From JAWLHU01 sp049325315 (GTDB lineage: Bacteria > Bacillota > Sulfobacillia > Symbiobacteriales > Symbiobacteriaceae), in contig JBMONB010000009.1 of assembly GCA_049325315.1 (NCBI GenBank), positions 1 to 64,000 of the forward strand: a stretch of 64,000 nt of DNA, in the 5' to 3' direction. This document shows positions 8,065 to 15,630 of this stretch, one piece after another (the first letter of the stretch is position 1; each line of letters opens with the position of its first letter). The position numbers and the translations under genes are program-made. The notes beneath the pieces are model-generated. The model had not been told where the DNA came from and made no database searches. It saw only the letters and a list, made by a program, of their open reading frames with translations.

Positions 8065-9393
8065 CTAAGGGAAGGGATGGGGCAGCGGGTTGAGGTCCGC
8101 TTCGGTCGACGGGGTGCTGCGGTAGCCCATGCGGACCGGCCCCTCGTAGAGCCGGCGGCAGCCGAGCCAACGCAGGGCGTGCCAGGGGTTGAGGTCGACC
8201 ATGCCGGGCACCGCCACCTTAATGGCGACCAGCCCTTCATCGGCCACGTCGGGCGGGGTGAGGTCCAGGGCGATGGGCTCCAGCCCCGCCGACCGGACCC
8301 GCTCCACCAGGCGGCGGAGGGTGGTGCGCTGGTCGCCTGCCTCCAGGTTGGGCAGGCTGGCAAGGCGCACGCTCCGCCCGTTCTTGTGCAGGAAATCAAA
8401 GGCGTGGCGCATGTCGGGGCGGGCGTAGACCCGGACGTGGTCGTCGAGCCCCTGCACGTTGCGGAAGCCATCTTCCAGCGGGATATGCCCGTCCCGGCGG
8501 ACCAGGTGGCGCCCGAAGTGGTGGGTCTGCGCCGCCTCGACCAGCGCCTTGACCGCCGCCTGCGCGGGGTCGGGCCGGGTGGCAGCGCCCACGGCGATGG
8601 CGCAGCCCTTCTCGTGCACATCTACCTCCTCCACCGTGCAGAAGAGGGTGGGCACGCCGATATCGCTGGTGATGTCAAAGAGCCGGTAGCGGACGCCCGG
8701 CACGCTGAAGCGCTCTGTCATGAGCCGCCCCACGGGGGAGTCGGGCTCCACCTCCACCTCGGGGGCGGGCAGGCGGTTCCACCAGTGCAGCATGATCGCA
8801 TCGCGCTCGATCACCTCGCAGATTCCCGCCAGGGCGGCGACGATCTGGCTCATGCCGAGCGCCATGCCGGTGCTGACGCCCGGGGCGATCATCAGCTCGT
8901 CATCCGGCCAGTCGTAGGGAATATAGGCCAGCCCGGCGGGGTACCAAATCGGGGCGCTGTCGCTCATGCGGACCCCCTGCATCCACCGGAGGCGGCTCGC
9001 TTCGGTCATTTGCCGGAAGGGGAAGCGTGGGTTGGCGTACTGGCTTTCGGCGTAGGGGTTAAGGTCCCTGGGGTGGACCGCCTCCCCCTCCAGTTCGCCG
9101 TAGGAAGCAAGGATCAGTTCATCCGGATGGTAGACCGAGCAGGCGTACCGCTCAATGGTCTCGCCGAGGGCGGCGGCCAGCGCCTGGTCGGGGGTGAGAC
9201 CGGCCCCGCCGTTGCGGGCGGGCATGTCCACCGGCAGGTCGTAGCGGGAGGTGGTGGCCCGCATGGTGGCAGCGAAGAAGATATAGGGGTCCTCCGGCTC
9301 CCGGAACAGCTCCAGCACGTTGCGGACCAGGCCGGTGCGGGGGCTGCGGAAGCGGGCGGCTCGGGTGAGGAAGTCATCCAACGTCCCTACCAT
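8065..9393 (-). CDS. YcaO cyclodehydratase (TOMM D-type protein), copy 1
   Basis: A 442-residue YcaO-domain protein. ATP/Mg-binding segments GETIERYACSVYH and ICEVIERDAIMLHWWNR are visible. The protein ends NPLPHPFP, the proline-rich PxPxP terminus that lies in the active site of azole-forming YcaO proteins. YcaO uses ATP to activate the amide backbone so that Cys, Ser or Thr side chains close to azolines. Its ATG overlaps the end of the ThiF-like gene by 7 bases, which indicates coupling with its presumed leader-binding partner. A second YcaO at 10427-11788 is similar along its whole length, so the pair came from an old duplication. Confidence 0.92.
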   Translation of the reverse strand: MVGTLDDFLTRAARFRSPRTGLVRNVLELFREPEDPYIFFAATMRATTSRYDLPVDMPARNGGAGLTPDQALAAALGETIERYACSVYHPDELILASYGELEGEAVHPRDLNPYAESQYANPRFPFRQMTEASRLRWMQGVRMSDSAPIWYPAGLAYIPYDWPDDELMIAPGVSTGMALGMSQIVAALAGICEVIERDAIMLHWWNRLPAPEVEVEPDSPVGRLMTERFSVPGVRYRLFDITSDIGVPTLFCTVEEVDVHEKGCAIAVGAATRPDPAQAAVKALVEAAQTHHFGRHLVRRDGHIPLEDGFRNVQGLDDHVRVYARPDMRHAFDFLHKNGRSVRLASLPNLEAGDQRTTLRRLVERVRSAGLEPIALDLTPPDVADEGLVAIKVAVPGMVDLNPWHALRWLGCRRLYEGPVRMGYRSTPSTEADLNPLPHPFP

Positions 9394-10382
9394 GACCAGA
9401 CTCTCCGCATGGGCTGCTCCCGGACCGGACTGCAGTCGGGGCAGCGGGGGAGCTTGAGGATCGGGTGCTGCTCCATGGTGTAGTCGATGGCGTTGAAAAT
9501 CACCATCGAGCCGACGGTGACGGGCGGGTAGACGTTGGTCAGGACCCGCAGCGCCTCGAAGGCGGCCAGGCCGGCCAGCATCTGGGTCAGGGCCGGGAGC
9601 CGGGCGCCCACCGGGTCGACCTCCGGGTGCTGCTCCAGGAACCTCTGGGTGGCCAGCAGCTCGGTGTAGAACTCCTGCGCCCCCTTCTGCCGGCGGTCCA
9701 GGCAGGTCCAGCAGGCGGTCTCGCCGGGGATCACCGTGGGGCCCAGGGCCAGGGAGGTGCTGCTCAGGAACTCGGCGGAGCAGAGCTTGACCTTTGCGGC
9801 GAGGCAGGCCTTGTGGACCGCTGCACGCACCGGCAGGAGCGGCTTGGCGGGCATGAACATCACCAGGTCGGAGCCGGCGACCAGGTCATCCCAGGGCCGG
9901 TCCAGCTCGGCGGTGACGCTCTGCACCTGGCCCACGCCCAGCCGGGTGAGGTTTTGCCGGAAGGCGTAGCCGAGGCTGGTCTCATCCTCCCCCCAGCCGG
10001 CGATCACCAGGACCTTTTTGGTGGCGACCGCCCCTTCCTGGTCGGGCTGAACCCAGGCGCTGGTGACCGCATTCAAGAAGGCGGCCAGCTCCGGGGCAGC
10101 CCCGGCGGCGACCGGCGCCTCCCGCTCGAGCAGCTGGTTCTCCCCCAGCAGGGTGATCACCCGGTTGATCGTGGTCTCATCGACCCCGACCGCTGCTGCA
10201 ATCTCCCCGACCGTGTGCTCGCCGTCGAGCAGCGGGATCACGCGGGGCATCAGGATCGTGGCGGCGGCGCCGCTGAGCCGGATCGCCCGCTCTGCGGACT
10301 TCAGCATGGCGGTCGACTCGTCAAGGGGGATCAGGGCGAACCCGTGCTTCAGCCTGGGGCGGTTCTGAAGGGCACTGCTCAT
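9387..10382 (-). CDS. TOMM leader-binding RRE / ThiF-like partner protein
   Basis: A 331-residue protein. Residues about 15-90 form a winged-helix RRE-like region (IPLLDGEHTVGEIAAAVGVDETTINRVITLL). Residues 120-330 look like a reduced ThiF/E1 fold (KKVLVIAGWGEDETSLGYAFRQNLTRLGVGQV). Two CxxC pairs, Cys224/Cys227 (CWTC) and Cys314/Cys317 (CPDC), probably bind structural zinc. The glycine-rich nucleotide loop of true E1 enzymes is degenerate, as in the ocin-ThiF-like F proteins that present the leader peptide to YcaO. It lies between the two YcaO genes and may serve both. A 44-base gap separates it from the upstream YcaO. Confidence 0.85.
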   Translation of the reverse strand: MSSALQNRPRLKHGFALIPLDESTAMLKSAERAIRLSGAAATILMPRVIPLLDGEHTVGEIAAAVGVDETTINRVITLLGENQLLEREAPVAAGAAPELAAFLNAVTSAWVQPDQEGAVATKKVLVIAGWGEDETSLGYAFRQNLTRLGVGQVQSVTAELDRPWDDLVAGSDLVMFMPAKPLLPVRAAVHKACLAAKVKLCSAEFLSSTSLALGPTVIPGETACWTCLDRRQKGAQEFYTELLATQRFLEQHPEVDPVGARLPALTQMLAGLAAFEALRVLTNVYPPVTVGSMVIFNAIDYTMEQHPILKLPRCPDCSPVREQPMRRVWSW

Positions 10383-10426
10383 CGATTACTCCTCCGATCG
10401 ATATAAGCCTGGCCGGTCTTCCGGCA

Positions 10427-11788
10427 TCAGGGGAACGGATGGGGAAACGGGTTCAGCTCTTGCTCGGCGAGGGGGGTGTGGCGATAGCCCATTCGGACGG
10501 GCGCATCGTAGAGCCGCCGGCTGCCAAAGCAGCGCAGGGAGTGCCAGGGGTTCAGCTCCACCATTCCCGGTATCGCCACCTTGACCGCTGCAAGGCCCGC
10601 CTCCGCCACGTCGGCCGGGGTGAGGTCCATGGCCAGCGGCTCCAGCCCGGTCGCCCCTACGGCATCGAGAGAGCGGCGCAGGGTGGCGGCGGGGTCGCCT
10701 GTCTCCAGCGACGGCAGGGCCGCCAGTTCGACCCGCCGCTCGGTCTCCAGCAGGAAGTTCAGGGCCGGGCGCATGTCGTGCCTGGCGTAGAGGCGGGCGT
10801 GGTCATCGAGGCTCCGGATCTCGTCCCACCCGCCGACCTGAAGCGGCCCGGAAAGGTGGGCCACCAGCCGCTGGGTGTTTCGACCCTTGGCCGCCTCGAT
10901 CAGCGCCTTCAGGGCGGCCTGCGTAGGATCGGGCCGGCAGGCGGCGCCCACGGTGAGGGAGCAGCCGGTATTGCGCTCCTCCAGCGCCACGCAGAGCACG
11001 ACGGGGAGACCGGCGTCGGTGGTGATGTCAAAGAGGCGGAAGGAGAGGCCGGGCACCGTGAAGTGCTCGGCCATGATCTGTCCCAGGGGGGAAGATGGGT
11101 CCACGGTGATCTCCCGTCCGCTCAACCGGTTCCACCAGGTGATCATGAAGGCGTCCCGCTCGACCACCTCGCAGAGCCCCGTCAGGGCTGCTTCCAGGGG
11201 GGTGGCGCCCAGGGCCATCCCGGTGGTCAGCGATGGGGCAAATGGGGTCTCCACCTCGTGCCACACATAGGGCACATGGGTAAGGCCGGCGGGGTACCAG
11301 ACCGGCTCGCCGCTGCGCAGCGAGACCGCCTGGCGCCAGCGAATCGGCGTGGTCTCGCTGAGGGGCGAGAAGGGGAATCCGGGGCTGGCGTACTGTGCCG
11401 GGGAGTAGTAGCGGAGGAGCGCAGGCTCCACGCCGCGACCCGGGAGCGAGGCGTGGCCGGAGAGGAGGAACGCCTCCTCGTCGTAGACGCTGCAGGCGTA
11501 TCGCTCAATGGTCTCGCCGATGGCGGAGGCCCGGGCAGCGTCACGGGTGAGGCCCGCTCCCCCGTTGCGGTTGGGCGCGTCTACCGGCAGGCCGTAGCGG
11601 GAGGTGGTCGCCGTTTCGGTGCGGGCCATGTGAATTTGGGCGTCACCGTGCTCCAGGCAGCGGTCGACCACCGTCAGGACAAGCCCGGTCCGGGGGCTGA
11701 CAAACCGGTTGGCCTGGTCCAGAAACCGGGCAAGGGTGGTTGGCAAGGAGTGCACCTCCAGCTTGTGGGGGACCCGAAACGATCGCAT
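10427..11788 (-). CDS. YcaO cyclodehydratase (TOMM D-type protein), copy 2, first gene of the operon
   Basis: A 453-residue paralogue of the YcaO at 8065-9393. It shares the motifs TSRYGLPVDAPNRNGGAGL, GETIERYACSVYD and CEVVERDAFMITWWNR and ends LNPFPHPFP, so both copies keep the ATP-binding Glu residues and the catalytic proline-rich terminus. Two apparently intact YcaOs could divide Cys from Ser/Thr cyclisation, work on different core positions, or form a heterodimer. The ATG is preceded by GGAAG; a strong promoter and a leader of about 50 nt lie upstream. This is the promoter-proximal gene of the cluster. Confidence 0.92.
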   Translation of the reverse strand: MRSFRVPHKLEVHSLPTTLARFLDQANRFVSPRTGLVLTVVDRCLEHGDAQIHMARTETATTSRYGLPVDAPNRNGGAGLTRDAARASAIGETIERYACSVYDEEAFLLSGHASLPGRGVEPALLRYYSPAQYASPGFPFSPLSETTPIRWRQAVSLRSGEPVWYPAGLTHVPYVWHEVETPFAPSLTTGMALGATPLEAALTGLCEVVERDAFMITWWNRLSGREITVDPSSPLGQIMAEHFTVPGLSFRLFDITTDAGLPVVLCVALEERNTGCSLTVGAACRPDPTQAALKALIEAAKGRNTQRLVAHLSGPLQVGGWDEIRSLDDHARLYARHDMRPALNFLLETERRVELAALPSLETGDPAATLRRSLDAVGATGLEPLAMDLTPADVAEAGLAAVKVAIPGMVELNPWHSLRCFGSRRLYDAPVRMGYRHTPLAEQELNPFPHPFP

Positions 11789-11845
11789 GGCGGGTCTTCC
11801 GTATGGCTTATGTTTTTACTGATTTTTAATAATAATTTGAATATG

Positions 11846-11875
11846 AATATACCATAAATAAAAACCCGCAGTCAA
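11846..11875 (-). promoter_or_regulatory. Sigma-A-type promoter of the RiPP operon
   Basis: On the minus strand: -35 TTGACT (11870-11875), 18-base spacer, -10 TATATT (11846-11851), within an AT-rich island (about 11815-11895) that stands out from its GC-rich surroundings. The predicted transcript start is near 11839, about 50 nt before the YcaO ATG at 11788. Confidence 0.7.
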
Positions 11876-11957
11876 CGCAGTCGATCAATTTTCTTCGTGA
11901 AAATCAGGGTCCAGGGAGATTTCGAAGCCAGGTTACGTGATCGCACTCCAAAGAAGA

Positions 11958-11984
11958 AACCCCGGGGGTCTGGTCCCCGGGGTT
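11958..11984 (-). terminator. Hairpin terminator downstream of the lipase-gene remnant
   Basis: Stem AACCCCGGGG / CCCCGGGGTT with a 7-base loop. On the minus strand it is followed by TCTTCTTTGG, a T-rich tail. It sits downstream of the decayed lipase fragment and just upstream of the RiPP promoter, so it may insulate that promoter from readthrough. Confidence 0.65.
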
Positions 11985-12038
11985 CCTGGTTCGTTCAGCT
12001 ATTTCGTGTCCTTCCAAAGCCCCGAAACCCGCCACTCG

Positions 12039-12191
12039 CCCGTCGCTGGTCCCGTCGGCCACGGAGCGGAACCAGGCCATGTAGCCCGTCTGTACCACAT
12101 AGGTTGCGGCCGGCTGCCCCAAGAGGGCAGCCAGCCACCAGGTCCAGGTGGAGTGGGCCAGATCGGCGATGGGCCCCCAGTGGGGGGAGCC
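12039..12191 (-). pseudogene. Fragment of a lipase gene (partial copy of 23493-23651)
   Basis: This 153-base stretch matches 159 bases of the lipase gene at 22572-24137 almost base for base, apart from two 3-base deletions and a few substitutions. The reading frame is kept: SPHWGPIADLAHSTWTWWLAALLGQ and then YVVQTGYMAWFRSVADGTS can be read on the minus strand. Both ends stop abruptly in unrelated sequence and there is no start codon, so it cannot encode a functional enzyme. It is either the last scrap of a tandem or dispersed lipase paralogue or a short ectopic copy. The two in-frame deletions favour an older coding paralogue over a recent copying error. Confidence 0.85.
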
Positions 12192-12222
12192 GCAGTGTAC
12201 CTATTTACTCTTCAATGATCAA

Positions 12223-12251
12223 CCCCCCGACCATCACCGGTGGTTGGGGGG
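12223..12251 (-). terminator. Terminator of the dctS-dctR-dctB-like operon
   Basis: GC-rich imperfect hairpin: CCCCCC (12223-12228) pairs with GGGGGG (12246-12251) and the inner ACC/GGT bases extend it. On the minus strand it begins 9 bases after the stop of the TRAP-type binding protein and is followed by TTGATCATT. Confidence 0.6.
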
Positions 12252-12259
12252 CTGATGTC

Positions 12260-13285
12260 TCACTTCCTACCAATCACGGCAAGGACCTGCTCAACGAAGT
12301 AGCTGCCGAGCCGGTTGGCGGTGGCTTCGTAGACGGGTTGGAAGGCGAGGCGTAGAGCCTCCCGCTCCGTCTCGGTGAGCCTTGTCACCTGTACCCGGCG
12401 CGAGGCAACGATCTTGTCGAGGGCGTCCTCATTGATCGCCCTGGCGTTCTCCCGCAGCCACTGGGTAGCCTCCTGCAGCCCACTCTGCAGATCCTCGCGC
12501 TGGTGATCACTCAGCGAGTTCCACCAGCGGGCCTGGGTCACCACCACGTAGGACAGGTAGGTGTGGTCTGACAAGGTCAGGTACGGTTGAACCTCCGGCA
12601 GATTCCGGGTGTAAATGTTGTTCAGGGTGTTCTCCTGCCCGTCGATGTTACCCCGCTCCAGCTCGGCGTAGATGGCGGTGAAGCTGGTGACGACCGCCCG
12701 GGCGCCGACGCTGGTGTATAGATCCGGGAGGACCGGACCGGCCTGCACCCGAAAGGTAAGCCCCTGAAAGTCCTCCGGGCGAACCAGGGGACGGCGCTGG
12801 TTGGTGATCTGCATGAAGCCGTTCGGCCAGATCTCCAACACCACCAGCCCCTTGGACTCCAGCCGCTTGCGCATCTGATGGATGAGCGGGCTGTCAAAGA
12901 GCCGCTTCACGTCTCCAAAGTCCGTGAAGAGGTAGGGGAGGTCAAAGATCTGCCAGGCAGCGTCGAAGGGGACCAGCTTCGACGGGGCGACGGCGATGAA
13001 CTGGATCGCCCCCTCCTGCAGCGCCCCGAACTCCTCGACGTCGCGATAGAGCTGGGAGTTAGGGTAGACCTGGATCTCGATATGCTGGTCGGTCCTCTTC
13101 TTAACCGCCTCGGAAAAGCGAACAGCAGCCAGGTGCTTGGGACTGTTCTCAGCGGTGACGTGGCTGAAACGAGCTACCAGCCGCTCCGTGGGGCTGATCT
13201 GCTCATGATCGACGGCGGCGGGAGGGGCGCAGCCGGCCGCGATCAGCAGGAGGAACAGCAGGACTCCGAGTCCTTGTCTTCTCAT
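12260..13285 (-). CDS. DctP/DctB-family C4-dicarboxylate-binding lipoprotein (probable co-sensor)
   Basis: A 341-residue TRAP-type solute-binding protein. The lipoprotein signal MRRQGLGVLLFLLLIAAGC has Cys19 as the lipid site, followed by the family pattern SHVTAENSPKHLAAVRFSEAVKKRT, QIFDLPYLF, VLEIWPNGFMQITN, GLTFRVQAGPVLPDLYTSVGA and ELERGNIDGQENTLNNIY. Its ATG shares an ATGA overlap with the response-regulator stop. No TRAP membrane subunits are in the window. In B. subtilis a comparable protein, DctB, works with DctS/DctR as an extracellular co-sensor. The same arrangement here suggests sensing, not uptake. A longer in-frame extension upstream only overlaps the regulator gene and was rejected. 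Confidence 0.85.
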   Translation of the reverse strand: MRRQGLGVLLFLLLIAAGCAPPAAVDHEQISPTERLVARFSHVTAENSPKHLAAVRFSEAVKKRTDQHIEIQVYPNSQLYRDVEEFGALQEGAIQFIAVAPSKLVPFDAAWQIFDLPYLFTDFGDVKRLFDSPLIHQMRKRLESKGLVVLEIWPNGFMQITNQRRPLVRPEDFQGLTFRVQAGPVLPDLYTSVGARAVVTSFTAIYAELERGNIDGQENTLNNIYTRNLPEVQPYLTLSDHTYLSYVVVTQARWWNSLSDHQREDLQSGLQEATQWLRENARAINEDALDKIVASRRVQVTRLTETEREALRLAFQPVYEATANRLGSYFVEQVLAVIGRK

Positions 13286-13971
13286 TGCTTCACCAGGATG
13301 TACCGGTTCAGCGGCCGCCCTACACCTCCGTACTGCATCTCCAGCTTCACCCTCCCTTGCTTCACCAGGAACTCCAGGTAGCGCCGGGCCGTCACCCGAG
13401 ACATGCCCAGTCCATCGGCAACCTCCGCCGCCGTGGGCGGCGTGCTCTGCTCTCGGAGGTAGGTCATCACCTGGTCCAGCGTCTTTTCGTTCAGACCCTT
13501 GGCCGGCTCCTCTCGATTCACGACAACCGGGGTCCGCCACACCTTGTCCAGTTCCTTCTGGCTGAGCCGCACGGCAGACTTCAGGGTGCTCTTCACGTCA
13601 CGGTATGACTCCAGCGCCGCCCGGAGCCTCTCCGGGCGGAAGGGCTTGATCACATAGTCATGGGCCCCGCCGCGCAGCGCAGCCTGCACGATCTGCGGGT
13701 CCTGCGCAGCGCTCACCAGGATCACATCGGCCGGGACGCCGTTCGCCCGCAGCTCCTGCAGGGCCTCCAGACCGTCCTTGTCCGGCATGTAGACGTCAAG
13801 GAGGATCAGGTCCGGCTTCAGGCGCTCCGCGGCTTCCAGAGCGGCGGAGCCGTTGCGGGCGGTCCCGATGACCTTGAACCCCTCCACCTCCTCGACGAAG
13901 AAGCGGTTCACCTGGACGACAAGCGGTTCATCATCCACGATCAGCACGCGAATCGGGCGCACCCTAACCAC
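13282..13971 (-). CDS. CitB/DctR-family response regulator
   Basis: A 229-residue two-domain regulator. The receiver domain (residues about 6-125) has the acidic pair in LIVDDEPL, phospho-acceptor Asp59 (LILLDVYMPDKDG), and the conserved Lys in DYVIKPFRPERL. The C-terminal HTH (about 165-225: TAAEVADGLGMSRVTARRYLEFL) is the form seen in CitB/DcuR/DctR regulators of di- and tricarboxylate genes. It starts at GTG and overlaps the histidine kinase gene by 8 bases and the binding-protein gene by 4. Targets probably include the fumarase/SDH genes and the DASS transporter upstream, which is inferred. Confidence 0.9.
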   Translation of the reverse strand: MVRVRPIRVLIVDDEPLVVQVNRFFVEEVEGFKVIGTARNGSAALEAAERLKPDLILLDVYMPDKDGLEALQELRANGVPADVILVSAAQDPQIVQAALRGGAHDYVIKPFRPERLRAALESYRDVKSTLKSAVRLSQKELDKVWRTPVVVNREEPAKGLNEKTLDQVMTYLREQSTPPTAAEVADGLGMSRVTARRYLEFLVKQGRVKLEMQYGGVGRPLNRYILVKQ

Positions 13972-15547
13972 CTCCCCCGACTTCGACGAGAAACTCGGTG
14001 CGCCCCGGCTGGGACCTCAGCTCCAGCCGGCCGCCGGCCAGCGTCACGAGGTGCCGGACCATCGTGAGACCCAGCCCCCGGTTCTCCCCCTTGGTGCTGA
14101 ACCCCTGCTCAAAGATCCGCTCCCGCACCGCCGGGGGGATACCAGGGCCGTTGTCGGCCACGCGGATGGTGAGCGACTTCCGGTCCGACCGGAGCAGGCA
14201 CTCCACCTTGCGCTCCCCTGCCCGGTGCTCCAGGGCGTCCATGGCGTTCTCGATCAAGTTGCCCAGGATCAGCACCAGGTCGCTGTTGTCCAGGGGCGAC
14301 GGAATGGCGGTCAGCCAGCTCTCCCGGTCGATCGCCAGCTCAATGCCCAGCTCACGGCCCCGGATCACCTTGCCGAGGAGCAGGCCTGAGATCTGGTAGT
14401 CCTGAATATGGCGGATCAGGAAGCGGCTCTCCTCCTCCTGCTGGGCGGTCGTGGCGTAGATGTATTCCATCGCCTGCTTGTACTCCTTCATGTGGATCAG
14501 GCCCGCGATGGTGTGCAGCTTGTTAAGCGACTCGTGATTCTGCGCCCGCAACCCTTCCACGAAGCGGGTGACGCCGGTCAGCTCTTCGGCGAGCCGGTGG
14601 ACCTCGGTCCGCTCCCGGAAGGTGGCCAGAGCGCCCACGATTCGGTCGTTGATCAGCACCGGCACCAGGTTGGCGAGCACCAGCCGCCGGCCGAGCAGCA
14701 TCTGCTGGTTGTACTGGGGCCTGCTGGTCCGAACGATCTCGAGCAACTGAGAGTTCGGGACCACCTCCAGCACGTTGCGGCCGACTGCTTCCGGCCCGAC
14801 GCCGATCATCCGCTGCGCCTCTTCGTTCATGACCGTAATGGTCCCGTCCTGGGCCACGGCGATAAGCCCGTCGCTGAGGGCGGAGACCAGGGCGACCCGC
14901 TCCTCCAGAATCCGGGCGATCTCAGGGGGCTCGAGATTGAACATCTGCTGCTTCACCTGGACCGCCAGCAGCCAGGATCCCAGCCCGGCGACCACAAGGC
15001 CCACGCTCAGGCCAAGGGCAGCCGGCAAAGAGAACTCGTTCAGGAGCGCGAGCGGTGTGGGCACCATGATGCCCACCACTACGACGCCAACCTGCTCGGT
15101 GCCGGAGGGGGAGAGGATCGGCGCGAAGGCGCGCACCGCCTTTCCGTTTACCCCTACCGCCTGGGAGACATAGGCCTGCTGGGAGAGCGCCGGCCCTTCA
15201 TCACCGCCCTGGAAGGGGGTGCCGAGACGTTCAGCCAGGGGGCTGGAGTAGCGCATCCGGTTCATGTCAAAGGTCACGATATACTCGACACCGGTGGAGA
15301 CCCGCATGCGCTCCACCACCGGCTGAATCGCCTGAGCGCCGTCAGGTACGCCGAGGTTCTGCCGGACTACCTCGACCTGGGCCACCGTCCGGGCCACCGA
15401 CATTGCCCGCCGCCCCAACTCGCCCACCATCGCCTGCATCAGGTAGTAGCCCGTAACCAGCAGGCCGGTGCCGAAGGCGAAGGCGACCAGCAGAGCGGTA
15501 AAGATGGCGACCTTGGAGCGAAGCGTCAACTGCTGCCACCATCTCAC
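13964..15547 (-). CDS. DctS/DcuS/CitA-family sensor histidine kinase
   Basis: A 527-residue membrane kinase. TM1 is about residues 13-36 and TM2 about 172-196; between them is an extracytoplasmic PAS-like (PDC) sensor that in this family binds C4-dicarboxylates or citrate. A cytoplasmic PAS (about 215-310) is followed by the characteristic H-box NHESLNKLHTIAGLIH (His338), then an HATPase domain with the N-box NLIENAMDAL and GxG motifs DNGPGIP and GLGLTMVRH. I chose the GTG at 15547 because GGAGGGGTGAT lies at good spacing; a GTG at 15556 is also possible. It is first in a three-gene signalling operon with overlapping reading frames. Confidence 0.88.
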   Translation of the reverse strand: MRWWQQLTLRSKVAIFTALLVAFAFGTGLLVTGYYLMQAMVGELGRRAMSVARTVAQVEVVRQNLGVPDGAQAIQPVVERMRVSTGVEYIVTFDMNRMRYSSPLAERLGTPFQGGDEGPALSQQAYVSQAVGVNGKAVRAFAPILSPSGTEQVGVVVVGIMVPTPLALLNEFSLPAALGLSVGLVVAGLGSWLLAVQVKQQMFNLEPPEIARILEERVALVSALSDGLIAVAQDGTITVMNEEAQRMIGVGPEAVGRNVLEVVPNSQLLEIVRTSRPQYNQQMLLGRRLVLANLVPVLINDRIVGALATFRERTEVHRLAEELTGVTRFVEGLRAQNHESLNKLHTIAGLIHMKEYKQAMEYIYATTAQQEEESRFLIRHIQDYQISGLLLGKVIRGRELGIELAIDRESWLTAIPSPLDNSDLVLILGNLIENAMDALEHRAGERKVECLLRSDRKSLTIRVADNGPGIPPAVRERIFEQGFSTKGENRGLGLTMVRHLVTLAGGRLELRSQPGRTEFLVEVGGGG

Positions 15548-15599
15548 CTGAATCACCCCTCCACCCCCGTTTCTCCCTAGCGTAGCACGAAGCGCGGAG

Positions 15600-15625
15600 C
15601 CCCCGCCACTGCTGGCGGGGGTTCT
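15600..15625 (-). terminator. Hairpin between fumarase and kinase genes
   Basis: Stem CCCCCGCCA / TGGCGGGGG with a 4-base loop, just after the stop of the fumarase beta-subunit gene and before the kinase gene. The T tail is poor on the minus strand. It may end the sdh-fum transcript or attenuate it. Confidence 0.55.
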
Positions 15626-15630
15626 GTCCG

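Noticed and set aside
2486..11788. Thiopeptide biosynthesis
   Set aside because: No LanB-like dehydratases and no [4+2] pyridine synthase are present, and the core lacks the usual Ser-rich ends. A linear azole peptide fits better.
13286..13540. N-terminal extension of the dicarboxylate-binding protein
   Set aside because: It lies inside the response-regulator gene and precedes a perfect lipoprotein signal at 13285.
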